The notes: generated by a model not told the origin, from the letters alone. DNA of 64,000 nucleotides from Alistipes sp. (GCA_017505725.1 JAFVOR010000043.1:1-64000), one strand, 5' to 3'. Positions 51,922-59,401 are shown, numbered from the stretch's first letter. A program made the numbers and translations.

Positions 51922-52722
51922 ATGAAGAGGATAATTATATTGACAGTAGCACTCTTTGCCGGCCTATTCTCGGCAGGGGCGTGGTCACACAGTATGGATA
52001 AGGGCGTATTGCTCTTTGCTCAGAAGCATCTCACACCCGAGACCAAGAGCCTGGTGGCACAATATGTTGGCGACGACATAACAAAGGCTGAGGGTTACCT
52101 CGTAGCGCAGCGCAAGGCTAACCGCTTGCTTCACACCGAGGGTTGGCACACGCTCCATCTCGATAGCAACCTGCAACCAGCGGCAAAGGACGATAACGAT
52201 GCCTTGGTGCAGATCGAAAAGGCTTTGGAGGTGATGCGTAACCGCACAAAGCATAGTAAGTCGGAGGTTAGCTTTGCAATCAAGACCGTGATGAATCTGG
52301 TGATTGATATGCACAACCTCTCGAATGTAGCACTCGAGGAGTATCCGCTCTCGGGTACCGATTTCGAGTTTATGATGACCAAGGGCTCGGCTCGTGGCAA
52401 GGGCGGAAAGAAGATTCCGTACCGCTGGAAGACTTTGTGGACATACCGCTATGTCAGCTTCCACGCTGCCTACTCACCGGAGATGTGGCTCGAGGAGTTG
52501 GGCGTGATGTTTGGCGACAAGAGGGCTGAACTCTCGGCCGGCACATTGCGCGATTGGGTTGGCGACGTCGGCAACTACTCGAAATCTGTCTACGAGCATC
52601 TACGCAAGGAGAACAATCTGTTTGTGCACGCAACTATTCACTCGTATGATCTTTTCCATATGTCGTGCGTAGGTAAGGCTGCCTACCGCCTGGCTGCGTT
52701 ATTGAACGATAACTTAAAATAG
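51922..52722 (+). CDS. degenerate S1/P1-fold secreted protein, type B2 (pair 10)
   Basis: 266 residues; signal peptide 1-20 (AGA), Trp21. Asp26 replaces H6 (WSHSMD), His76 (H56) is kept in GWHTLHLD, and Asp129 is kept in LVIDMHNLSN. The HxFWD position reads KTLWTYR. Sister of the B gene at 50271. Cleavage exactly before the Trp is again well supported by LFSAGA. C-terminal AAYRLAALLNDNL. Confidence 0.74.
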   Translation: MKRIIILTVALFAGLFSAGAWSHSMDKGVLLFAQKHLTPETKSLVAQYVGDDITKAEGYLVAQRKANRLLHTEGWHTLHLDSNLQPAAKDDNDALVQIEKALEVMRNRTKHSKSEVSFAIKTVMNLVIDMHNLSNVALEEYPLSGTDFEFMMTKGSARGKGGKKIPYRWKTLWTYRYVSFHAAYSPEMWLEELGVMFGDKRAELSAGTLRDWVGDVGNYSKSVYEHLRKENNLFVHATIHSYDLFHMSCVGKAAYRLAALLNDNLK

Positions 52723-52730
52723 AGCATAAA

Positions 52731-53507
52731 ATGAAAAAACTACTATTACTTGTTGCGATTGTTGCAACAATCGCTACCGCAAAGGGTTGGGGTGGTTATG
52801 GCCACTCGTGTGCGGCATATATTGCCGAGCAACATCTTACACCCGAGGCCAAGGCCAAGTGTGAGCACTACCTTCAGCACTCGTTCGTATTCTACGCTTC
52901 GTGGATGGATCAGTGGCGTCATATCGAGCCCTACAAGGAGTCGAATGCTTGGCACGTCATCTATGTAGATGAGAATTGGAAGCTCGACACCTCGAAGAAA
53001 AAGTATGCCGAGTATCAGAGTCAGCGTATATGGGACGAGTTGAAGAACTACAAGAATCTGCCAGATTCATTGGTGCGCCAGAATCTTATCTACCTGATTC
53101 ATATGGTGCCCGATTTCCACTGCCCTGTGCACACCTTTTTCAAGAAGGGACTTCACCCCGAGCGCAAATATACCTTGAAACTCAAGGGCAAGAGCTACTC
53201 GTTGCATACCTTCTGGGATCGTTCGCCGAATATTGGCCGCACAAAGTGGACTATGGAGCGTTATGCTAAGGAGATTGATGTGATATCTCCAAAGTTACAG
53301 AAGAAGTATATGAAGGGAAATGTGGCAAAGTGGGCTAACGATGCTCTCAAGCAGGCAAACCGCCTCTATGCCATCACACCTGAAGGCACCGAGATACATC
53401 GTATGCCGAAGGCCAAGTTGGCAGAGGTGCATAGCCTCACCGATGAGATGATCCTCAAGGGTGCATACCACTTGGCATATATGATTAACGATATTTTCAA
53501 AGAGTAA
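52731..53507 (+). CDS. secreted S1/P1 nuclease-like protein, type A (pair 11)
   Basis: 258 residues, the shortest A; signal peptide 1-19 (AKG), Trp20. Ligands W20, H25, D60, H75, H124-D128-H134 (HMVPDFHCPVH), H159/D163 (LHTFWD). It carries Pro before the metal Asp (xPD) as in several A genes of the 3' half. Its short signal peptide is more like those of type B. The C-terminal helix reads AYHLAYMINDIF, with His for the usual Arg, a possible lesion at a conserved position. Confidence 0.86.
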   Translation: MKKLLLLVAIVATIATAKGWGGYGHSCAAYIAEQHLTPEAKAKCEHYLQHSFVFYASWMDQWRHIEPYKESNAWHVIYVDENWKLDTSKKKYAEYQSQRIWDELKNYKNLPDSLVRQNLIYLIHMVPDFHCPVHTFFKKGLHPERKYTLKLKGKSYSLHTFWDRSPNIGRTKWTMERYAKEIDVISPKLQKKYMKGNVAKWANDALKQANRLYAITPEGTEIHRMPKAKLAEVHSLTDEMILKGAYHLAYMINDIFKE

Positions 53508-53520
53508 GGAGGGCAAATAT

Positions 53521-54285
53521 ATGAAGAGAATATTTCTTGCAATAGCCTTCGTGGCACTGTTTTTCAGTGCCAAGGCGTGGACAGGTTTGGTCGACAATGC
53601 GTCGTACATCATCGCCCGCAAGTATATGAACAAGCAGGCGTTGGCGGAGTTTAATCGTATCTCCGCATTGAAGAATAGCGTTGATTATAAGTGGGTTGCA
53701 GATAGTGCAGCACGAGCAATGCTCGACGCCGAATTGCACTCGACAACCACTGATGAGAAGGATATCGTAGTGCGACTCGAGAGGGCTGTTGAGGTGCTTC
53801 GCAATCGCGCAAACCACACCCCTGGTGAGCAGTACAAGGCGTTGGTTGCGGTGCAGAAACTCATCGTCAATCTTCACACCGTATCGTGCATTGCTATCGA
53901 TGGCATCGAGCAGTCGAAGGCCGACTTCTCGTTCACTTGGACTGCAGGCAAGGAGGGATCGAAGAAGCACGAGAAGCGAGGTCCGCTCACCTGGCATAAG
54001 CTCTGGAGCAGCAACTTCTGCTTCTGGCATCAGGGCTGGTCGTCGGAGTACTACGCCTACGATATCGACCTTCGTTTCGGTAAGCAGCGTGAGGCCCTTA
54101 TGCAGGGCGCTCCGCGCGACTGGGCGCACGATATGGGTGTGTTGGCAAAGCCTATGTATGAGTGGGCGCAGCCGGGTATGGTGCTCAAGCACGAGCCACG
54201 ACTCAATCTCGAAGATCTACATCTCAACAATGTTGCCAAGGCGGGATACCGTTTGGCTTACTTGATGAATACAATCCTAAAATAG
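53521..54285 (+). CDS. degenerate S1/P1-fold secreted protein, type B2 (pair 11)
   Basis: 254 residues; signal peptide 1-19 (AKA), Trp20. Asp25 replaces H6 (WTGLVD). The D120-equivalent is Asn117 (LIVNLHTVSC), so this B has lost that acidic ligand as well. H56 is not evident. It shares IAIDGIEQSKADFSF and YAYDIDLRFG with other B types. C-terminal AGYRLAYLMNTIL. Together with the genes at 45421 and 48624 it shows that metal ligands are dispensable in type B. Confidence 0.7.
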   Translation: MKRIFLAIAFVALFFSAKAWTGLVDNASYIIARKYMNKQALAEFNRISALKNSVDYKWVADSAARAMLDAELHSTTTDEKDIVVRLERAVEVLRNRANHTPGEQYKALVAVQKLIVNLHTVSCIAIDGIEQSKADFSFTWTAGKEGSKKHEKRGPLTWHKLWSSNFCFWHQGWSSEYYAYDIDLRFGKQREALMQGAPRDWAHDMGVLAKPMYEWAQPGMVLKHEPRLNLEDLHLNNVAKAGYRLAYLMNTILK

Positions 54286-54293
54286 AACATACG

Positions 54294-55094
54294 ATGAAAA
54301 AGTTATCACTTCTGATTCTTTCGCTCGTAGCAGTTATGGGCGTGCAGAGCGCAAAGGCGTGGGGAGGCTTCGGACATAGTGCCATCACCTATGTTGCCGA
54401 GCAACATCTCACACCCGAGGCGAAGGCAAAGTGTCGCTACTACCTCAAACACACCATCGTCTACTATGCTTCGTGGATGGATTATTGGCGCTCAGTGCCC
54501 GAGTATAGGTCTGTGAATAGTCAGCACGGAATATCTGCTATGCCGGATGGTCGCACTCTCGATTGGGGCGGCAAACCAAAGGGCAAAGCTATGGGATACC
54601 TCAAAAATGCCCTCGAGGAGTTAGGTAATGGCAACTACAAGAATCTGCCCGATTCGGTTGTGCGTCAGCGACTTATCAATATGGTGCACTATCTGCCCGA
54701 TCTCCATTGTCCTGTTCACGTCAGCTTCCCAAAGAAGGAGTTTGCACACTACCGCTATAGCCTCCTTCGCAAGGGTAAGAAGACGAGCTATCACGGCTTC
54801 TGGGATGGTTCACCAAACTTCAAGCGCGGCAAGTGGGATGTGGCCACCTATGCTGCCGAGGTTGATAAGGTGAAGCCAAAGCAGGCGCAAAAGTGGCAGA
54901 AGGGTACTCTCGACGATTGGGCACGCGATATCATCAAGCAAGCACATCGTAGCTACAAGATTACCCCAAAGGATACCGATATCAGCAAATTAACCGATGC
55001 GGATGTTGCAAAGGTGCACGCACTCTCCGACGAGATGGCACTCAAGGCTGCCTATCGTCTGGCCTATGTGCTTAATACAATCTTTGCGGAGTAG
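54294..55094 (+). CDS. secreted S1/P1 nuclease-like protein, type A (pair 12)
   Basis: 266 residues from MKKLSLL at 54294; a longer frame from 54162 would overlap the upstream B by over 120 nt and bury the signal peptide. Signal peptide 1-22 (QSAKA), Trp23. Ligands W23, H28, D63, H78, H132-D136-H142 (HYLPDLHCPVH), H167/D171 (YHGFWD). The residue before H78 is Gln rather than Trp. The 20-mer CAGAGCGCAAAGGCGTGGGG at the cleavage site (54345-54364) matches three other A genes. Confidence 0.88.
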   Translation: MKKLSLLILSLVAVMGVQSAKAWGGFGHSAITYVAEQHLTPEAKAKCRYYLKHTIVYYASWMDYWRSVPEYRSVNSQHGISAMPDGRTLDWGGKPKGKAMGYLKNALEELGNGNYKNLPDSVVRQRLINMVHYLPDLHCPVHVSFPKKEFAHYRYSLLRKGKKTSYHGFWDGSPNFKRGKWDVATYAAEVDKVKPKQAQKWQKGTLDDWARDIIKQAHRSYKITPKDTDISKLTDADVAKVHALSDEMALKAAYRLAYVLNTIFAE

Positions 55095-55115
55095 AATATC
55101 ATAATGAGAAGAACT

Positions 55116-55904
55116 ATGAAAAAGATACTATTGGCAGTAGCATTTGTTGCGGTTGCATTCAGCGCAAGTGCTTGGAACAGACAGCAAGACGAGGCGGTGG
55201 TGATAGCGGCTTCGAAGCACCTCACGCCGAAGGCCAAGATGGTGGTCGATGGCTATTTGGGTACCGACTACACCGATGACCTGGTCTACATCTACAACCT
55301 CGAGCGCAGAAAGCGTTCGCCATATTCGACTGAGGTACACTATATTCACCTCGATGATAAGTTGCAGATTATTGCGGGCGATGGTGACGACGCAGTCAGG
55401 GCCATCGAGGAGGCTCTCGCCATCATCAAGAAGGGTACAGGCTCACGCCACGAGATAACCAATGCCTTCCGCACCATCATCTGCCTGATGTGCGATATGC
55501 ACTGCCTCTCGAATGTGCGCCTCTCGAATGTGCCACACTCGCAGAGCGACTTCGATGTTCAGGTGCAGCGTACAGCCTCGGGTCCGAAGATGAAGGAGGT
55601 GTCGCGCGTCAAGTGGTCGAAGTTTTGGGGCGGATACAATGGTCATCACAGGGGCTTCTTTGCCGAGTTGTGGGCCGAGGAGATGGAGGTTTGCCACGGT
55701 GCCGACTATGCACAGATCACTAAGGGTGGTCTGCGCGATTGGGCGTCACGGAATGGTGCTATTGCAGCAGATCTCTACACTCGCATCAACCCTACCAATG
55801 TGGTGACTCGCGTCGAGTTTTTGAAGTTGGAGGAACTCCACTTCGAGATGATGGCGACTGCAGGATTTCGTTTGGCGGCTTTGTTGAATGATACGATCAA
55901 ATAA
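55116..55904 (+). CDS. degenerate S1/P1-fold secreted protein, type B2 (pair 12)
   Basis: 262 residues from MKKILLA at 55116; an ATG four codons earlier is less fitting. Signal peptide 1-19 (ASA), Trp20. Asp25 replaces H6 (WNRQQD), His75 (H56) is kept in VHYIHLD, Asp127 is kept in LMCDMHCLSN. It resembles the B genes at 43819, 56823 and 58462 (YxxDDLVYIY region). The last 57 bases plus the following gap and the next start are nearly repeated at 57552-57691. Confidence 0.74.
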   Translation: MKKILLAVAFVAVAFSASAWNRQQDEAVVIAASKHLTPKAKMVVDGYLGTDYTDDLVYIYNLERRKRSPYSTEVHYIHLDDKLQIIAGDGDDAVRAIEEALAIIKKGTGSRHEITNAFRTIICLMCDMHCLSNVRLSNVPHSQSDFDVQVQRTASGPKMKEVSRVKWSKFWGGYNGHHRGFFAELWAEEMEVCHGADYAQITKGGLRDWASRNGAIAADLYTRINPTNVVTRVEFLKLEELHFEMMATAGFRLAALLNDTIK

Positions 55905-55987
55905 CCTAATAATCAAACAATTAAACACCGTATTTTATGAGAACAAAATGTCTTATTTTAACGCTCTGCCTTGTTGCAGTAATGGGG
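55848..55987 (+). repeat. junction repeat, copy 1 (end of a B gene, gap, start of the next A)
   Basis: About 140 bases spanning the 3' end of the B at 55116, a 32-nt gap and the signal-peptide region of the A at 55937 match 57552-57691. The offset is constant at 1704 with no gaps, and I count roughly a dozen differences by eye. The gene bodies on either side are far more diverged. Confidence 0.8.
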
Positions 55988-56800
55988 CCACAGAGCGCAA
56001 AGGCGTGGGGCACGGTGGGACACCACTGCGCGGCATATATTGCCGAGCAACATCTCACCCCCGAGGCAAAAGAGAAGTGTCGCTACTATCTCCAACACAC
56101 GCTATCTTATTATGCAATGTGGATGGATCGTTGGCGTGGCATCAAGCAGTTCGAAGCCATCAATAATGGTCACTCGATTCGCACAACCAATGATGGCAGA
56201 AAGATCACTTGGGAGGCGTTCACCTCCTCTACTATGGGCGATGCTATAGCTACTCCTCCGGGACGCGCTATGGGACACCTCTACAATGCACTCAATGAGT
56301 TGGGTGGTGGCAAGTATAAGAATTTGCCCGATTCGGTTGTCCGTCAGCGACTTATCAATATGATTCACTATGTTCCCGATATGCACTGTCCTTCGCATTG
56401 CGGTTTCCCCGAGAAGTTCTATCCGCCAACCTCGAAATATAAGATTACTCGCAAGGGCAAGTGGGCAAATTATCACTCTTTCTGGGATGGTTCGCCAGGT
56501 TTTATGCGTAAGAATATAACCTTGAAGAAGTATGCCGAGATGGTCGATGTCGTATCGCCAAAGGAGTCGAAAAAGTGGCAGAAGGGACTTGAGAAGAGAG
56601 ACCTTAGGGCTGGCATCGGCTCGTGGGGTAAGGGTTGTATTCAGAGAGCAAAGGAGGCTTACGAAATCATTCCGCAGGGAACCGATCTTGCAAAGATGCC
56701 TAAGGAGCAACAGAAGCAGGTACACGACTTGGCTGACCGTGCTATTTTGGTAGGTGCATATCGCTTGGCTTATGTGTTGAATACCATTTTCAAGGAGTAG
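55937..56800 (+). CDS. secreted S1/P1 nuclease-like protein, type A (pair 13), longest member
   Basis: 287 residues; signal peptide 1-23 (QSAKA), Trp24. Ligands W24, H29, D64, H79, H144-D148-H154 (HYVPDMHCPSH), H180/D184 (YHSFWD). Two insertions explain the length: one after H79 (TWEAFTSSTMGDAIATPPGR) and one near residue 215-225 (LEKRDLRAGIG). The residue before H79 is Gly rather than Trp. The 5' end is nearly identical to that of the A at 57641, but the bodies differ. Confidence 0.88.
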   Translation: MRTKCLILTLCLVAVMGPQSAKAWGTVGHHCAAYIAEQHLTPEAKEKCRYYLQHTLSYYAMWMDRWRGIKQFEAINNGHSIRTTNDGRKITWEAFTSSTMGDAIATPPGRAMGHLYNALNELGGGKYKNLPDSVVRQRLINMIHYVPDMHCPSHCGFPEKFYPPTSKYKITRKGKWANYHSFWDGSPGFMRKNITLKKYAEMVDVVSPKESKKWQKGLEKRDLRAGIGSWGKGCIQRAKEAYEIIPQGTDLAKMPKEQQKQVHDLADRAILVGAYRLAYVLNTIFKE

Positions 56801-56822
56801 TAACGTTGTAAGAGAGAGAAAA

Positions 56823-57608
56823 ATGAAGAAGATATTTTTGTTTGTGGCATTTGCGATGATGGTATCCGTTGCAAATGCGTGGCATAAGAACTGCGAGGCC
56901 GGAGTGGTAGCATTGGCCGCAAAACACCTCACTCCTGAGGCTAAAGCTCTCGTTGAGAAGCATTTGGGCACTACCTACGAGGATGATGTTCACTATCTCT
57001 ACCTACTCGAGAAAAAGAAGAAGGCCACCTTCTCAAAGGAGATTCACTATCTCCACCTCGATAAGAATTTTCAACCATTGAGTGTCGAGGGTGACGATGC
57101 CTATGCAGCAATCGAGAAGGCTTTGCAGGTGGTGCGTGCGTACAAATCGCACTCTGATGCCGAGGTCAAAATGGCTTTGCGTTATGTTGTGGGGCTGATG
57201 CTCGACATTCACAACTTGTCGCAGATTCGAATCGAGAATATTGCCCATTCGCAGGCTGATTTCAAGTTCAAGCGCCAACAAAGCGAGTACAAACCTAATG
57301 TTTACAAGAACTACAGATGGTCGAACTTTTTCACCCTGCAGAGCAATTTGTATGCTGTATTCCACGCCGATTTGTGGGCCGAGGATATGGAGTTGTGTCA
57401 CGGAAAGCATAAGGCTGACTTCTCGAAGGGCGACTTGCGCGATTGGGTAGCGGCAAATGGTGCTATGGCAGCCGAGTTGTTGGCGGAAATTAATCCCGAG
57501 AAGATTATGGCAATGCGTCGATTCCTCGAGTTGGACTACCTCAACTACGATATGATGGCGACTGCAGGATTTCGTTTGGCAGCTTTATTGAATGACACGA
57601 TCAAATAA
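56823..57608 (+). CDS. degenerate S1/P1-fold secreted protein, type B2 (pair 13)
   Basis: 261 residues; signal peptide 1-19 (ANA), Trp20. Glu25 replaces H6 (WHKNCE). His75 (H56) is kept in IHYLHLD, Asp128 is kept in LMLDIHNLSQ. It shares HLTPEAKALVEKHLG with type A and IRIENIAHSQADFKF with other B2 genes. The 3' end is part of the junction repeat at 57552. C-terminal AGFRLAALLNDTI. Confidence 0.74.
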   Translation: MKKIFLFVAFAMMVSVANAWHKNCEAGVVALAAKHLTPEAKALVEKHLGTTYEDDVHYLYLLEKKKKATFSKEIHYLHLDKNFQPLSVEGDDAYAAIEKALQVVRAYKSHSDAEVKMALRYVVGLMLDIHNLSQIRIENIAHSQADFKFKRQQSEYKPNVYKNYRWSNFFTLQSNLYAVFHADLWAEDMELCHGKHKADFSKGDLRDWVAANGAMAAELLAEINPEKIMAMRRFLELDYLNYDMMATAGFRLAALLNDTIK

Positions 57609-57691
57609 CCTAATAATCAAATAATTAAACACAGTATTTTATGAGAACAAAACGTCTTATTTTGATGCTCTGCCTCGTTGTAGCAATGGGT
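57552..57691 (+). repeat. junction repeat, copy 2
   Basis: Second copy of the B-end/gap/A-start block at 55848-55987. It includes the shared gap words CCTAATAATCAAA and ATTAAACAC and the ATGAGAACAAAA start region. It marks the A-B pair as a duplicating or converting unit of 1704 bp at this place. Confidence 0.8.
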
Positions 57692-58456
57692 CTGCAGAGC
57701 GCAATGGCGTGGGGTGGCTATGGTCACTGCTGTATAGCCTATGTAGCCGAGCAGCACCTCACACCTGAGGCAAAGGAGAAGTGCCAGCACTACCTCCGTC
57801 ATTCACTCGCTTACTACGCTTCGTGGATGGATTATTGGAGAGGCTCGTTGCACTTCAAATCGGTAAATGGCGGTCATAGCAACAAGACCACCAAGGATGG
57901 TTATGCCATCAATATGAAGAAGGGTGCTATGAGTCACCTCGTAAGAACTTTGGGTGAACTTGGTAATGGCAACTACAAGAATCTCCCTGATTCGGTGGTG
58001 CGTCAGCGACTCATCAACCTCATTCACTATCTTCCGGATATGCACTGCCCTTCGCACGTGGGCATATCGAAGAAGACCTTCCCGCAGTATGCAAGCAAAA
58101 AGGGCTTCTTCCGCAATGGTAAGTCGGTGAACTATCACTCTTTGTGGGATGCTGCTCCTGCTATGGGTCGCAAGGGTTGGGATATCGATGACTACGCCAA
58201 GGCAGTGGACAAGGTTTCGCGCAAGCAGGCAAAGGCTTGGCAGAGTGGTACCCTTGTGGAGTGGGGTCGCGATATTGCCAAGGGCGGACATCTCGGATAT
58301 CAGCTTCTCCCCGATGGAACCGATGTAACAACGATGGCAAAGAGGGATAAGAAGGCGATGATGGATCACTGCGACAAGATGGCAATGATGGGAGCCTATC
58401 GTTTGGCCTATGTGTTGAACACCATTTTTGCTGACAAAACCATTAAAACCAAGTAG
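57641..58456 (+). CDS. secreted S1/P1 nuclease-like protein, type A (pair 14)
   Basis: 271 residues; signal peptide 1-23 (QSAMA), Trp24. Ligands W24, H29, D64, H79, H129-D133-H139 (HYLPDMHCPSH), H166/D170 (YHSLWD). It shares the NYKNLPDSVVRQRLIN segment with the A genes at 54294 and 55937. The C-terminus is extended past the family helix (NTIFADKTIKTK). Confidence 0.88.
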   Translation: MRTKRLILMLCLVVAMGLQSAMAWGGYGHCCIAYVAEQHLTPEAKEKCQHYLRHSLAYYASWMDYWRGSLHFKSVNGGHSNKTTKDGYAINMKKGAMSHLVRTLGELGNGNYKNLPDSVVRQRLINLIHYLPDMHCPSHVGISKKTFPQYASKKGFFRNGKSVNYHSLWDAAPAMGRKGWDIDDYAKAVDKVSRKQAKAWQSGTLVEWGRDIAKGGHLGYQLLPDGTDVTTMAKRDKKAMMDHCDKMAMMGAYRLAYVLNTIFADKTIKTK

Positions 58457-58461
58457 AGACT

Positions 58462-59274
58462 ATGAAGAAGATAATTTTGTTGTTGGCGTTTGTTGCAACC
58501 GTATCGGTGGCAGGCGCGTGGTCGCGTAAGTGCGATGAGGCTGTGATGATTATTGCGAGCGAGCATCTCACACCCGAGGCCGGCAAGGTGGTGAAGAAAT
58601 ATCTTGGCAAGAGCTTTGCCGACGATGTGCAGTATCTCTATGATACCGAGAGGGTAGAGTTCAAGCAGATGAGCAAGAAGGCTCGCAGGGCGGCCGCGGA
58701 GATTCACTTCCTCCACCTCGATAGCGAGTTTCAGCCTAAGAATGTAAAGGGCAAGGATGCCTTGAAGGCTACCGAGCAGGCTCTCGAGATTATTCGCAAC
58801 CGTAATTCGCACTCGAAGGCAGAGGTTACTACCGCTCTGCGTACAGTGATCAACCTTATGTGCGATATGCACAACCTCTCGAAGATTCGCATCGATGGCA
58901 TCAAGCACTCGTTCCGCGACTTCAAATATACAATCCCTAGTGGCGAGTTTGGACGATATGCCAAGGAGGTCAGGAAGGGTACTTGGTCGAAGACTTGGAA
59001 CTCGTTCGACGGCGGATATGCTTACTTCACAGTGAAGTATTGGGCAAACGATATGCGTATCTTCATTGGTGACAAGTACGCAGATTATGCCAAGGGTTCA
59101 CTCCGTGAGTGGGTTTCGGAGAGTGGTGCATTGGCTGCAAAGTATCTCGAGATCTACAAGCCTAATGTGGTGGTTCCATATATGGATCGTCGTTGGTCGA
59201 CACCTGTAGCTTACGATATGATGATCAAGGGAAGTTGCCGTTTGGCGGCTCTTTTGAACGAGACCATCAAGTAG
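58462..59274 (+). CDS. degenerate S1/P1-fold secreted protein, type B2 (pair 14, last of array)
   Basis: 270 residues; signal peptide 1-19 (AGA), Trp20. Asp25 replaces H6 (WSRKCD). His82 (H56) is kept in IHFLHLD after a seven-residue basic insertion (SKKARRA). Asp135 is kept in LMCDMHNLSK. C-terminal GSCRLAALLNETI has Cys for the usual aromatic. It starts 5 nt after its A and is followed by the array terminator. Confidence 0.74.
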   Translation: MKKIILLLAFVATVSVAGAWSRKCDEAVMIIASEHLTPEAGKVVKKYLGKSFADDVQYLYDTERVEFKQMSKKARRAAAEIHFLHLDSEFQPKNVKGKDALKATEQALEIIRNRNSHSKAEVTTALRTVINLMCDMHNLSKIRIDGIKHSFRDFKYTIPSGEFGRYAKEVRKGTWSKTWNSFDGGYAYFTVKYWANDMRIFIGDKYADYAKGSLREWVSESGALAAKYLEIYKPNVVVPYMDRRWSTPVAYDMMIKGSCRLAALLNETIK

Positions 59275-59299
59275 TCCCGTAGATCGAAAAACGATAAAG

Positions 59300-59335
59300 G
59301 CGTAGTGAAATAAAATTTCACTGCGCTTTTCTTTT
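59300..59335 (+). terminator. intrinsic terminator of the array operon
   Basis: GCGTAGTGAAAT (59300-59311), loop AAA, ATTTCACTGCGC (59315-59326) form a 12-bp stem with one G-U pair, followed by TTTTCTTTT. It is the only good terminator found between 33211 and murG. Confidence 0.75.
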
Positions 59336-59363
59336 GTAGTTAGCATAATTATTCCTATTTTTG
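59333..59363 (+). promoter_or_regulatory. promoter of the murG-murC unit
   Basis: TTTG (59333-59336), a 19-nt spacer and TATTTTTG (59356-59363) match the Bacteroidota promoter and give a leader of about 30 nt to the murG ATG at 59402. The upstream element overlaps the T run of the array terminator. Confidence 0.55.
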
Positions 59364-59401
59364 TAGTTCCTTAGGAGTGTTGTCACAAAACTACCAGACA
59401 G

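Larger units (their letters stand above)
34391..59274 (+). other. tandem array of 30 S1/P1-nuclease-fold genes in alternating A and B types
   Basis: All 30 genes lie on one strand, separated by about 2-50 nt, with only dtd interposed. Type A (16 genes) keeps the nine S1/P1 zinc ligands. In mature numbering with the first residue after signal cleavage as 1, these are W1, H6, D41, H56, then HxxxDxHCPxH, then HxxWD (H to D spacing 4). In P1 and TBN1 nucleases the equivalents are W1, H6, D45, H60, H116, D120, H126, H149, D153. Type B (14 genes) keeps W1 (or Phe) and usually the D120-equivalent but loses most others. Both types keep the C-terminal helix motif A-x-Y/F-R-L-A-x-x-L-N. The order is A, dtd, then 14 A-B pairs with one extra A at 42170. 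The family normally cleaves single-stranded nucleic acids or 3'-nucleotides; activity here is inferred. Confidence 0.9.

Noticed and set aside
54162..54293. N-terminal extension of the A gene at 54294
   Set aside because: It would overlap the upstream B gene and place 44 residues before a good signal peptide. The ATG at 54294 is the consistent start.
34391..59274. Assembly artefact or collapsed repeat behind the 30-gene array
   Set aside because: The paralogs differ widely in sequence, length and loops and keep intact frames throughout. Only short blocks are near-identical, so copies can be told apart.
36500..59274. Type B genes as ordinary pseudogenes
   Set aside because: All 14 have complete frames, good signal peptides with the aromatic kept at +1, and shared B-specific motifs (HNLxNVxIE, GTxxxWAxxxG), which implies selection.
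34391..59274. Classic toxin-antitoxin or contact-dependent toxin cassettes
   Set aside because: Both A and B carry export signals and derive from one fold. There is no delivery domain, Rhs/VgrG/CdiA module or cytoplasmic immunity gene.
34391..59274. Bacterial zinc phospholipase C rather than S1/P1 nuclease
   Set aside because: The folds are related, but the early W1-x4-H6 element, the D41/H56 spacing of 15 and the C-terminal RLAxxLN helix fit S1/P1 better. Activity still needs testing.
34433..59346. Many long minus-strand open frames inside the array and elsewhere (for example 35689-36993 and 37294-38604)
   Set aside because: They mirror the codons of the plus-strand genes, lack recognisable domains and span several genes. 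They are antisense by-products of GC-rich third positions.
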